DNA of 58,622 nt from an uncultured Actinomycetes bacterium. Lineage in GTDB: Bacteria; Actinomycetota; Actinomycetes; UBA12327. The position numbers were made by a program, and so were the translations under genes. Of this stretch, positions 18,045 to 26,134 are shown one piece after another (the stretch's first letter is position 1; each line of letters begins with the position of its first letter). The notes below the pieces were generated by a model. It made no database searches, was not told the DNA's origin, and worked only from the letters and a program-made list of their open reading frames with translations. The stretch is from NCBI GenBank assembly GCA_903920865.1, contig CAIXNN010000060.1, forward strand, positions 1 through 58,622, in the 5' to 3' direction.

Positions 18045-18356
18045 TTACGCACTGGCTCCAAGTTGGTCCCGAGCTTGCTTGGTGATGCCGCGTTCAACAA
18101 CAAATGAAACAAAGGGAATGCAGCCTGCGATCATGACCCACACCATCCGACCAAGATTCCACTTCGCCCTGATGAATAGATCGAAAACCGTCACGACATA
18201 GAGCATGAACATCAGCCCATGGAACGGGGAAAATATCTCGGAGGGTCGCGGCTGATTGCCGACGTAGTGAAGCGGGATCATCACGAAAACCAAAATGATC
18301 AGGCTCACGCCAGTGACATAGGCCATGACCCGGTACCGCGTTAGCGCTGCATTCAC
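18045..18356 (-). CDS. DUF3817 membrane protein
   Basis: A 103-residue membrane protein with three predicted helices (about 8-30, 43-63 and 70-90). The segments YRVMAYVTGVSLIILV, FSPFHGLMFMLYVVTVFDL and RMVWVMIAGCIPFVSFVVER are the DUF3817 core. The GTG start has GGAG 5 bases upstream. Its stop directly abuts the convergent PAQR stop. It lies downstream of the SURF1 gene on the same strand, a pairing common in actinobacteria, so a role near terminal oxidase assembly is possible but unproven. Confidence 0.85.
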   Translation of the reverse strand: MNAALTRYRVMAYVTGVSLIILVFVMIPLHYVGNQPRPSEIFSPFHGLMFMLYVVTVFDLFIRAKWNLGRMVWVMIAGCIPFVSFVVERGITKQARDQLGASA

Positions 18357-18397
18357 GACTACTCCGTTTCTGTGGGCGTACGTATTGGTCTAACAGG

Positions 18398-19363
18398 TTA
18401 GCTATCTTGCGATCCAATGGGCCGACCAGAAGGTGGTGGCGGGCCCGATGTCTTGACTCGCGGTTCGGGAGCCTGCGGCACTTCTGGGCTAGGTATTGGG
18501 GTCGGAATCTCAACGACTTCAGCCTGTGAAACCGCAGCGATCGGAAGTTCGCCGTACCGGCGCCATTCGACCCGCAAAAGTCTGATGTAAACAAAGAGAG
18601 CGAAGAACGCAAACACGCTCCATTGAATCGTGTACAGCACATTTTGAACTCGAAGCCCTCTTGGCGGCAGCACTAGTGAGGAATCAGGTAATGCGAAAAC
18701 GCCTTGCACCGCAGGACTTTCCGAGGAAGCGATGATGAAGCCTGGTCGGATCGGTCCATCGACTAAGCCAGCAATTTCTGGGGTGGCAACACCGCCTAAT
18801 ACCTGGCCCTTGGGATAGGTGAGTTTCAAGCCGTTGGTGCTGGGCGCAAGGCCAAGATCTTGTGAGGCTTGGAGCCTTCCAGTAACACCAATGCGCCCAC
18901 CGGGAATGGCTACTTGTCGACCAGCATCAATAAATGGCAACGCGCCATGAACCACCGGGATGAAACTTCCATCATCAAGGCGCAATGGAGTCATCGCCCA
19001 GGCCACCGTGCCTTGTTGTGTCGACTCCAACACCACATAGGTTTGCTGCCCGTCAAAGGTTCCCGCTGCGGCCACGCTGCGTCCTACCTCAGAGTTTGAA
19101 ACGATCGCGGTGTTGATTTTGCTCACTTGATCAATAGAGACCTGCGGCTTCTTCAGCGGGTCGAGGATCCGGGAGTGGGCACGATCCCATTGCCAGATCG
19201 CCAGTAGGCAAAAACTGATCGCGACCACGACCAGGAGTGCGTGCAAAATCACGGCTTTGGGAGAGAGCAGGAACTTTCCTACAGAGGGCGTGGGCGCGTC
19301 TGGCTCAGCCGTGCTCCAGGCTCCCCCAGCACTGACACCACCCTGATCGCTCACATCCGACAC
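18398..19363 (-). CDS. SURF1 family protein (cytochrome oxidase assembly)
   Basis: Assembly factor for heme-copper cytochrome c oxidase in other organisms. An N-terminal helix (FLLSPKAVILHALLVVVAISF) is followed by the family's WQWDRAH, an extracytoplasmic domain with PVVHGALPFIDAGRQ and RIGVTGRLQAS, and a second helix after NVLYTIQWSVFAFFALFVYIR. Both ends are extended: a Gly/Ser/Pro-rich N-terminus and a roughly 60-residue Pro-rich cytoplasmic C-tail after LRVEWRRYG. The start is uncertain. The frame stays open to a TTG at 19480, but GTG 19363 (SDVSDQGG) avoids most overlap with the divergent GGDEF gene; a still later start is possible. No oxidase genes are in the window. Confidence 0.85.
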   Translation of the reverse strand: MSDVSDQGGVSAGGAWSTAEPDAPTPSVGKFLLSPKAVILHALLVVVAISFCLLAIWQWDRAHSRILDPLKKPQVSIDQVSKINTAIVSNSEVGRSVAAAGTFDGQQTYVVLESTQQGTVAWAMTPLRLDDGSFIPVVHGALPFIDAGRQVAIPGGRIGVTGRLQASQDLGLAPSTNGLKLTYPKGQVLGGVATPEIAGLVDGPIRPGFIIASSESPAVQGVFALPDSSLVLPPRGLRVQNVLYTIQWSVFAFFALFVYIRLLRVEWRRYGELPIAAVSQAEVVEIPTPIPSPEVPQAPEPRVKTSGPPPPSGRPIGSQDS

Positions 19364-19521
19364 GCTAACGCCAGGACGGGTAGGGCGACCACCCGGATGG
19401 CCTTTCTCCCCCTTGATTGAGCCCCAGAACTCAGTGCCTGGCGGGGTCAAGGTTTGCCCTTGGCTGGCCGATACCTCCAATACGCCGTTTGGGCGATATC
19501 AGTGGTGAGGAGGCAAGGCCC

Positions 19522-22500
19522 GTGAAGCAGCTGAACTCACGCTCGCTAGGCCTGCTTGGGCTCATTTGTGTCCTCGGCTACATCGCCACATTGGGTCGTC
19601 CCTCCTCCTTCGCCTTCACCGCCTTGATCGCCGTGGCATCGATAGCGGCTATTCCGCTGGGAATTGTGCGATTCAAGCCCGCCCACCCTGGTGCCTGGTG
19701 GTTGATATTTATCGGGATGCTTTCGCATGCAATCGCTGGAATTTTGTGGGCTACCACCTCGGTTGCGGTGTACTCCAACGGAACAGCGAGCTTCCCTAAC
19801 CTCTTCCACGTCATCGGTTACATCTTCCTTGGCGCTGGGGCACTCTTGCTACTTGGTCGTCGACGTTTTCAAGAAGATCCAGCCGAAGCGCTCGATACCT
19901 TGATCATTGTCACAGCCGTCGGTGTCGCCAGCTGGGGATTGATCTTGCATCCGCTTGCAAGCAACATCGCTCTTGATGGTGGCATCACTGCACTGATCAC
20001 GATGTATCCCTTGATTGCGCTAGCAACAGTTGGTTGCTCAGCTCAACTGTGGTTTGCCAGCAGTGGCACAAAGAATGCATCCATGCGTTTGGTTGTCGCA
20101 GCCCTAAGCACTCTGGTCATCGCCAACATTTTCCAAAGCGCACAGGTCCTAGCTGATGGTCAAACCTGGAGTGGTGGCTACTCCGTCGCGCTTCGGATGC
20201 CGTTCTACTTCCTTCTTGGTATGGCAGCCCTTCACCCGTCCATGGCTACTACCAATATCGCTAGCACACCCAACCAGCCCACCCCCTGGTGGCGATTTGC
20301 TCTCTTGACCACCTTGGCCGGATTTGCGCCACTGAGCGTTGTTGTCTCGGACTCGCTGCTGTCTCGCCCGACCGAGTATCGCGGCCTATTTATCGGAACT
20401 TTCATTGTCTTTGCAACGGTGATTTTGCGTTTGAGTTTCCTTGGCCGCAATCTCAATCAAACTGCATCGCGGGCGCGTACCCTCAACGCTGCCAGCAACA
20501 ATTTAGTGCAGGCCTTGACAATCCAACAGATTCACAAAGTGGCACACCTAGCTGTAGCGGAAATCCTTCACGAAAATCAAACGTTGGTGTGGCTGATTAA
20601 TGAGCCGACCCTGTTTACCGGTCAGAACAACAATTCTGAAGGCGAAGCCCGCACGCTTCGGGTCTTGAAGACAACGGATGCGCTGCCACAGAGCTTGGGT
20701 GTTTCTGGCCAATCCTTCTTTGGCGTTTTCCTGCTGCCAACTACGGTGGCCGAAGTAACGCAGATGGCCGTGTCATCGATTCATACGCCCTCACGTGCTG
20801 CCCGCACCACCCTGATGCAACTCGCGGACAACGTTGCACACGCATTAGACCGAGTGCGCCATGCAGAATTGGCCGCAGACAATGAAAGTTCAGAGCGCTT
20901 GCAACGATTGCTCCATGACGCATCCGATGTGATTGCAGTTTTGGACTCTGACTTACACATCTCCTACGTCACTCCTGCAGTTTCGCGGCTCATCGGGCCT
21001 ACCGCGGACAGTTTGCAAGGATCAAACTGGCTTGATCTGGTTCACCCGCAGGATCAATCCCTGGTTGAGCGCACCATTCGACACAGCCATGATTCACGCA
21101 CCTCACGAACCGAAGTGCGGCTAGTCACCGACAGCGGCGAAGAACGATTTGTCGAAATGTCCGCAACCCGTTTTGAGGACGAGACCGGAACCGGGTTCAC
21201 CGTGTCCTGTCACGACTACACCCGTCGCTATGAACTCGAGCAACAACTCAAGCACCAGGCTTTCCATGATGCGCTGACTGGACTTGCCAATCGGAGTTTG
21301 CTCCAAGAGCGACTGCGTCAGGCAATCGATCACAGCCGTCGCACAAATAAAGACTTCGCCGTAATGTTCATCGACCTTGATGACTTCAAAAACGTCAACG
21401 ACAGCCTCGGCCACGCCGTCGGTGACTCGCTATTGCGATCAGTTGCCCGACGGTTGCGCGCAACCCTGCGAACCATTGACACGCCAGCTCGTTTAGGTGG
21501 CGACGAATTTGCTGTTTTGCTTGAAGAGGTCGATGACCGCCTTGAAGTCGAGCGAGTGGCAGCTCGTGTTGTTGATGCCCTTGCCCAACCTGTACGCATT
21601 GGTGGCTCGGAACTCCTTGTCGCTGCCAGTGTTGGCGTGGCCTACGGCAATGGCTCGTCAAAGGACATCGAAGACATCATGCGAAATGCTGACTTGGCCC
21701 TTTACGAAGCAAAGGGAAGCGGGAAGAACCGTTACGCAATCTTTGAACCGCAGATGCACGAATTCGCAGTCACAAAAATGGAGCTAACCGCTGATATGCG
21801 TCGCGGCATCGCGCGTAATGAATTCACCGTGCATTTCCAGCCATTGGTGAACCTGGTCAATGACCAGATCATCGGCGTTGAAGCCCTGGCGCGTTGGAAT
21901 CACCCGACTAAGGGCATTCTCGCGCCGGCACACTTTGTCTCATTGGCTGAAGAAACCGGATTAATCATTCCGCTGGGACGAGAAATCTTGGAAAGTGCAC
22001 TCATCGAAGCTGGACGCTGGCAAGAAATGCTCGGAAGCGACCTGTTGGTCTCGGTTAACCTCAGCGGACGACAACTGATGGACTCGTGCATCGTCGATGA
22101 TGTCAAGTTTGCTTTGTCCGTAAGCGGTGTACCGGCACAAAACCTTGTCCTGGAGATTACTGAAAGCGTCTTGTTGCCCGGCGAAAGCATCATGGCCGAT
22201 CGCCTGCGAGAACTGGCTGAACTTGGAGTTCGCCTCTACATCGACGACTTTGGAACCGGGTATTCCTCTTTAAGCTACCTTCGTCAGCTTCCAGTCAAGG
22301 GCATCAAATTGGCTCGCGAATTTGTTGCTACCCTTCCCGGTCAGGCAAACGAGCAAGCCCTGGTGCGCGCAATCTACGAATTGGCCCAAACGCTGAACCT
22401 TGATGAGGTGGTTGCTGAAGGTATTGAAACTGACGAGCAAAGGCAAGCTCTTGTTGATCTCGGTTTCACTATTGGCCAGGGCTACCTCTTAGCGCGGCCG

Positions 22501-22563
22501 GCAAGTGCAGAGCGCACGAACGAGTTGATCGCCCTGCAAATTCAATCCCTGTTACGGACTTAG
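19522..22563 (+). CDS. Membrane-bound PAS-GGDEF-EAL protein (cyclic-di-GMP metabolism)
   Basis: A 1013-residue sensor-type protein. Residues 1-310 hold about nine hydrophobic segments; about 340-450 may be a GAF-like region. PAS spans about 463-575, GGDEF about 582-745 (intact GGDEF at 659-663), EAL about 760-1005. The EAL site has VEALARWNHP, SVNLSGRQ, EITESV, DDFGTGYSSL, AEGIETDEQ and QGYLLARP, but the usual K-[IL]-D motif reads KLA, so the Asp after the catalytic Lys is Ala. Synthesis, hydrolysis or both remain open. GTG 19522 is chosen over upstream frames because GAGGAGG lies 8 bases before it. The 3' end overlaps the next, convergent gene by 12 bases. Confidence 0.94.
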   Translation: MKQLNSRSLGLLGLICVLGYIATLGRPSSFAFTALIAVASIAAIPLGIVRFKPAHPGAWWLIFIGMLSHAIAGILWATTSVAVYSNGTASFPNLFHVIGYIFLGAGALLLLGRRRFQEDPAEALDTLIIVTAVGVASWGLILHPLASNIALDGGITALITMYPLIALATVGCSAQLWFASSGTKNASMRLVVAALSTLVIANIFQSAQVLADGQTWSGGYSVALRMPFYFLLGMAALHPSMATTNIASTPNQPTPWWRFALLTTLAGFAPLSVVVSDSLLSRPTEYRGLFIGTFIVFATVILRLSFLGRNLNQTASRARTLNAASNNLVQALTIQQIHKVAHLAVAEILHENQTLVWLINEPTLFTGQNNNSEGEARTLRVLKTTDALPQSLGVSGQSFFGVFLLPTTVAEVTQMAVSSIHTPSRAARTTLMQLADNVAHALDRVRHAELAADNESSERLQRLLHDASDVIAVLDSDLHISYVTPAVSRLIGPTADSLQGSNWLDLVHPQDQSLVERTIRHSHDSRTSRTEVRLVTDSGEERFVEMSATRFEDETGTGFTVSCHDYTRRYELEQQLKHQAFHDALTGLANRSLLQERLRQAIDHSRRTNKDFAVMFIDLDDFKNVNDSLGHAVGDSLLRSVARRLRATLRTIDTPARLGGDEFAVLLEEVDDRLEVERVAARVVDALAQPVRIGGSELLVAASVGVAYGNGSSKDIEDIMRNADLALYEAKGSGKNRYAIFEPQMHEFAVTKMELTADMRRGIARNEFTVHFQPLVNLVNDQIIGVEALARWNHPTKGILAPAHFVSLAEETGLIIPLGREILESALIEAGRWQEMLGSDLLVSVNLSGRQLMDSCIVDDVKFALSVSGVPAQNLVLEITESVLLPGESIMADRLRELAELGVRLYIDDFGTGYSSLSYLRQLPVKGIKLAREFVATLPGQANEQALVRAIYELAQTLNLDEVVAEGIETDEQRQALVDLGFTIGQGYLLARPASAERTNELIALQIQSLLRT

Positions 22564-22740
22564 ATCAGACTCAGTTCGCTCATCGGGTTCGTCAAAATTG
22601 TCCGGCAAACGCTTGATCCGCATATTCATATTGCGCAACAGCAGGATTGTGACAATGGCAATGGCGGTGAAGATTGTCCCGCCGAACCAACCAAGCCCTG
22701 GGCCGGTGTAGTTCTCTAGGATTCCATCAGCCAGATTCAT
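22552..22740 (-). CDS. Small single-helix membrane protein
   Basis: 62 residues with one transmembrane helix (about 22-37, GGTIFTAIAIVTILLLRN) followed by NMNMRIKRLPDNFDEPDE, a basic then acidic cytoplasmic tail. Small proteins with the RNMN-R-KRLP motif are found next to mca and DUF4307 genes in actinobacteria as I recall them, and DUF4307 is the divergent neighbour here. AGG lies 8 bases before the ATG. The function is unknown. Confidence 0.75.
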   Translation of the reverse strand: MNLADGILENYTGPGLGWFGGTIFTAIAIVTILLLRNMNMRIKRLPDNFDEPDERTESDLSP

Positions 22741-22820
22741 CGTGAGCCTGCTTTCTGATCCCGTACTGTTTGGTATCTACACTCTAGGACAGTGAGCACT
22801 TGTGAGCCCAATGAGCACGC

Positions 22821-23216
22821 ATGAGCAGTGAGCCGTTTCCACGCCCAGCCGATCGCTATGGCGATAAGGGCAAAAACCCATGGGCCCAGGTCATAACTGC
22901 GCTCTTGGCTGTGAGCTTTGTTGCTGTGATCATTGCGGTGGGCTGGCATCTTTCAACGCCGGCATTTTCCACTGAATTTCGTGCCTACCGCATTATCGAT
23001 GACCGCACAGTTGAGATCGAATACATCGTGCGCACCAGAAATCCCAATGACACGGTCACCTGCATCGTGCGGGCCCGTGACAAGCAAAGTAACGAAATCG
23101 GCAGGACCACCAAGACCAGTTCGCCGGGTCAATCCGTCCAAGACATTACGGTGCGGCTGCGCACCGTTGTGCGAGCAAACCTTGGTGAAATCCAAAACTG
23201 CCAGCTGACCCGCTAA
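22821..23216 (+). CDS. DUF4307 membrane protein
   Basis: 131 residues: a short cytoplasmic N-terminus containing RPADRYGD, one transmembrane helix (about 23-45) and an extracytoplasmic beta-rich domain with RTRNPNDTVTCIVRARD and ending NCQLTR; two cysteines (in TCIVRA and NCQL) could form a disulfide. DUF4307 next to greA is a conserved actinobacterial pair. The ATG at 22821 is used; nearby ATGs at 22811 and others are out of frame. greA follows after 55 bases. The function is unknown. Confidence 0.82.
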   Translation: MSSEPFPRPADRYGDKGKNPWAQVITALLAVSFVAVIIAVGWHLSTPAFSTEFRAYRIIDDRTVEIEYIVRTRNPNDTVTCIVRARDKQSNEIGRTTKTSSPGQSVQDITVRLRTVVRANLGEIQNCQLTR

Positions 23217-23271
23217 CCTATTTCCACCAATAGTTAGTTCGGCGCCAAGTCAATCGCTCAGGAGGAACCTC

Positions 23272-23757
23272 GTGGACCCGGAACCGTTGTGGCTCACGCA
23301 AGAGGCTTTTGATCGCCTTCAAGCTGAATATGACGATCGCACTGGTGAACTGCGAGCGAAAATCACCGGACGCATTGAGGCTGCCCGCGAAGAGGGCGAC
23401 CTCAAGGAAAACGGTGGCTACCACGCAGCCAAGGAAGAACAGGGAAAGAACGAAGCCCGTATCCGGCAGCTGCGACAGATGCTTGAAAATGCCCAGGTCG
23501 GCACCCCTGAACACAATGGAACCGTTCAAGCAGGAACCTTGGTGACCATTCGATTTGCCGGGGACAGCGAAACAGAAACATTTCTCCTGGGCTCACGGGA
23601 AGAATCAGCTCATACTTCCGTTGACGTCTACTCCGTAAAGTCCCCGCTTGGGGCTTCAGTTCTCGGGCTCAGCGTTGGCGACTGTGGAACATTCACCGCG
23701 CCTAACGGAAAAGAAATTGCCGTTGACGTGGTGGCCGTTGAGCCCTACCAGAGCTAA
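23272..23757 (+). CDS. greA: Transcription elongation factor GreA
   Basis: Rescues backtracked RNA polymerase by stimulating transcript cleavage. 161 residues: an N-terminal coiled coil carrying EEGDLKENGGYHAAKEEQG at the tip, with the acidic D and E residues that act in the polymerase channel, then a C-terminal FKBP-like domain (VTIRFAGDSETETFLLG, SPLGASVLGLSVGD). The tip reads KENGGYHAA where many GreA proteins have SENAEYHAA, a mild variation. The GTG start is fixed by AGGAGG 5 bases upstream. Convergent with the ABC permease gene, 4 bases apart. Confidence 0.96.
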   Translation: MDPEPLWLTQEAFDRLQAEYDDRTGELRAKITGRIEAAREEGDLKENGGYHAAKEEQGKNEARIRQLRQMLENAQVGTPEHNGTVQAGTLVTIRFAGDSETETFLLGSREESAHTSVDVYSVKSPLGASVLGLSVGDCGTFTAPNGKEIAVDVVAVEPYQS

Positions 23758-23761
23758 GAGG

Positions 23762-24592
23762 CTACCGAGAAATCGAATTGCGATATTTGCGCACGGCAAG
23801 AGGCACAAAGATCAACAAGATCAACAAACACGACAGCATCGTGTACACAATGGGTGACTGCTGAGGAAAGCCGCCGACAATCTTTCCGGTGGGATTGCCA
23901 AATAATTCTCGTTGGGCCAAGACAACGCTTGAGAGTGGATTCCACTCGGCAAAGGGCTTGAGCCAACTCGGAAAGGTATCTAAGGGCACAAAAGCATTCG
24001 ACAAAAATGTCAGCGGGAAGAGCCAAATAAGTCCAGCCGTGTTGGCTACCTGCGCATTGGGCATATACAGACCAACCCAAGCCGCAATCCAACTCAGCGC
24101 GAAACCAAAGAAGAGCAACAGGGCAAATGCCGCGATTGCTTTAGGCAACCCGTTATGGATAGTCCAGCCAACAGCCAAGCCGGTAATGATCAGAGCAGCT
24201 AAGGTCAACATGCCGCGGAAGACATCAGCGGTGGTACGCCCTAACACAACCGCGCTCGGTGCCATGGGCAAGGAACGAAATCTGTCCAAGATTCCCTTGG
24301 TGAGGTCCTCAGCCAGTCCCACGGTTGTATTCGCGCCATTGAAACCGATGGTTTGTGCAAAAATCCCGGCCATCAAAAACTCTCGATAGTTGCCGCCGGT
24401 TCCGCTAATTGCGCCACCGAAAACGAAGGCAAAAAGAAGGACGAAAATGACCGGTTGCACCAGTGAGAAGAACCAAGACTCCGGAACCCGAGTGATCTTT
24501 AACAGGTCACGCTTTGCAACGGCCCATCCGTCATGAAGGGCCCAACCATAAATGGGGCGGGAACGTTGAAGTGAAAGATCGGCTTGACTCAT
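23762..24592 (-). CDS. ABC-2 type exporter permease (DrrB-like)
   Basis: Membrane half of an ABC exporter, 276 residues with about six helices. The segments KRDLLKITRVPESWFFSLVQPVIFVLLF, EDLTKGILDRFRSLPMAPSAVVLGRT and FLSNAFVPLDTFPSWLKPFAEWNPLS are typical of the daunorubicin-resistance DrrB group. The ATG overlaps the stop of the ATPase gene by 4 bases (ATGA), so the two are coupled. The transported compound is unknown; the divergent MarR regulator and drug transporter suggest export of a toxic small molecule. Confidence 0.92.
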   Translation of the reverse strand: MSQADLSLQRSRPIYGWALHDGWAVAKRDLLKITRVPESWFFSLVQPVIFVLLFAFVFGGAISGTGGNYREFLMAGIFAQTIGFNGANTTVGLAEDLTKGILDRFRSLPMAPSAVVLGRTTADVFRGMLTLAALIITGLAVGWTIHNGLPKAIAAFALLLFFGFALSWIAAWVGLYMPNAQVANTAGLIWLFPLTFLSNAFVPLDTFPSWLKPFAEWNPLSSVVLAQRELFGNPTGKIVGGFPQQSPIVYTMLSCLLILLIFVPLAVRKYRNSISR

Positions 24593-25590
24593 GCGTTGCC
24601 CTTACGTCGTGACTTAGATGGAGAACTTGGAGAGCTTGTGGCGCCTTCGTCTTCGGCTGCGTGCCCAGTCAGAGATAGGAAGACGTCATCAAGAGTTGGC
24701 CGCCGCAGTGCAATGTCCTCGAGTTTGACCCCAGCTGCATCCAAGCTCCTCAATGCATCCAGCATTGTGCCCGTTCCACCGCTTACCGGGACCGTCACAC
24801 TTCGGCGATCACTATCGGATGTGGCCGCGCCGCTGGCTAGTAAGGCCAAAGCCTCCTGAGCGGCACCAAGTTGAGCAACGTCTTGGACAACGATTTCTAC
24901 TCGGTCTCCGCCAACTTGATCCTTGAGCTCATCAGCCGATCCTTCAGCAATGACTCGACCGTGGTCAATAACGACAATGTTGTTCGCTAGTTGATCGGCT
25001 TCATCAAGATATTGAGTCGTTAGCAAGACCGTCGCGCCATCGCGGACCAACTCTTCAATCACTGACCACAGTTCAAGCCGTGATCGTGGGTCAAGACCGG
25101 TCGTTGGTTCGTCTAAGAAAATGATCGACGGGCGAGCAACCAAACTTGCAGCAAGGTCCAAGCGTCTGCGCATTCCGCCTGAATAGGTATTCAATGGCCG
25201 ATCTGCTGCATCAACAAGGTCAAAGCGTTCTAATAATTCGCTGGCTCGCTTTTTAACAGCTTCTGGCCTTAAGTGATAGAGGGAGCCGACCATCTTTAAG
25301 TTTTCGCGCCCCGTGAGGTATTCATCAACGCCGGCGTACTGGCCGGTTAAACCAATAATGCGCCGAACTTGGTCGGGATGCTTACGAACATCGATGCCAC
25401 CAACCTCAGCAAAGCCAGCGTCAGCTCGCAGCAAAGTGGCAAAAATTCGAACAGCGGTTGTCTTTCCTGCGCCATTAGGGCCGAGTAGGCCAAGGACAGT
25501 TCCTTCAGGCACGGCTAGATCAATTCCATCCAGGGCAGTGACATCCCCGTACTTCTTCACTAAACCCTCAGCCCGAATTGCTTGCGTCAT
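24589..25590 (-). CDS. ABC exporter ATP-binding protein (DrrA-like)
   Basis: ATPase partner of the DrrB-like permease. The 333 residues show Walker A GPNGAGKTT, the signature YSGGMRRRLD, Walker B IIFLDEPTTGLD and the H-loop region, followed by a C-terminal extension with VVQDVAQLGAAQEALALL and VSLTGH typical of drug-exporter ATPases (DUF4162-like). The start is placed at ATG 25590 (MTQAIRAEGLVKKYGD), where family members usually begin; an in-frame ATG at 25614 with AGGA just upstream would add eight residues and is a real alternative. It is divergent from marR, whose operator region it shares. Confidence 0.93.
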   Translation of the reverse strand: MTQAIRAEGLVKKYGDVTALDGIDLAVPEGTVLGLLGPNGAGKTTAVRIFATLLRADAGFAEVGGIDVRKHPDQVRRIIGLTGQYAGVDEYLTGRENLKMVGSLYHLRPEAVKKRASELLERFDLVDAADRPLNTYSGGMRRRLDLAASLVARPSIIFLDEPTTGLDPRSRLELWSVIEELVRDGATVLLTTQYLDEADQLANNIVVIDHGRVIAEGSADELKDQVGGDRVEIVVQDVAQLGAAQEALALLASGAATSDSDRRSVTVPVSGGTGTMLDALRSLDAAGVKLEDIALRRPTLDDVFLSLTGHAAEDEGATSSPSSPSKSRRKGNA

Positions 25591-25633
25591 GCGCAGCCGG
25601 CCCTTCTGTGACATTTGTCCTGACCCCGGGCAC

Positions 25634-25663
25634 TTGCCATCGGAGTTGCCATGACCCTATAAT
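25634..25663 (+). promoter_or_regulatory. Near-consensus promoter of marR (leaderless)
   Basis: TTGCCA at 25634-25639 and a perfect TATAAT at 25658-25663, spaced by 18 bases. The TATAAT ends 6 bases before the marR ATG at 25670, so transcription should start at or next to the A of the start codon, giving a leaderless mRNA. This is the best sigma-70-type promoter I can see in the window. Confidence 0.8.
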
Positions 25664-25680
25664 ACTTGCATGGCGCAAGC
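25664..25680. promoter_or_regulatory. Candidate MarR operator over the marR start
   Basis: ACTTGCATGGCGCAAGC contains perfect 5-base arms CTTGC and GCAAG around a 5-base centre, lying directly downstream of the TATAAT and covering the predicted transcription start. A related half-site, ACTTGCCAT, overlaps the -35 box at 25632-25640. Such placement fits autorepression and possible control of the divergent ABC genes. This is inference from position and symmetry. Confidence 0.45.
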
Positions 25681-26134
25681 AACTTCTGGTGGGCAGGCAC
25701 AAATGGCCCCCAAGACTGACCAGGAAACCCTCGATTTTGCCGTTGCCCTCTTTGACGTGGTTCGGCTTACTCGGCGCACTCGTCACACCGATGCGATCGA
25801 GCCCGCTGGAGTGGCCGTACTGGCAACTGTGGAACGCCTTCGTCCAGCCCGTCCCAGCGATGTGGCCTGCGAACTTCACCTTGACCTTTCAACCATCAGT
25901 CGTCACCTGAGCAAGTTGGAAGAAGACGGATATCTGCAACGCACGGAAGATCCTGATGATCGCCGGGCCCGCCGAGTCGAGCCAACTCCCCATGGTCGGG
26001 AAGTGTTATTTGATGTATTGGCTAATCGCGCTGCCACGCTCAATGAAGCACTGACCCATTGGAGTGAGAACGATCGGCAGACGCTGACCAAACTCTTAAG
26101 CAATCTTGCGCGGGATTTGGAGGCGGCCCAATGA
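25670..26134 (+). CDS. MarR family transcriptional regulator
   Basis: A 154-residue winged-helix repressor. The DNA-binding segment is [49 protein letters not shown] (about 61-110), with the recognition helix [11 protein letters not shown] and the DDRR wing typical of MarR. It is the first gene of an operon with the drug transporter (4-base ATGA overlap) and divergent from the ABC exporter. The ATG lies 6 bases after a perfect TATAAT. The ligand is unknown; the layout predicts relief of repression by a toxic aromatic or drug-like compound that both exporters remove. Confidence 0.93.
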   Translation: MAQATSGGQAQMAPKTDQETLDFAVALFDVVRLTRRTRHTDAIEPAGVAVLATVERLRPARPSDVACELHLDLSTISRHLSKLEEDGYLQRTEDPDDRRARRVEPTPHGREVLFDVLANRAATLNEALTHWSENDRQTLTKLLSNLARDLEAAQ

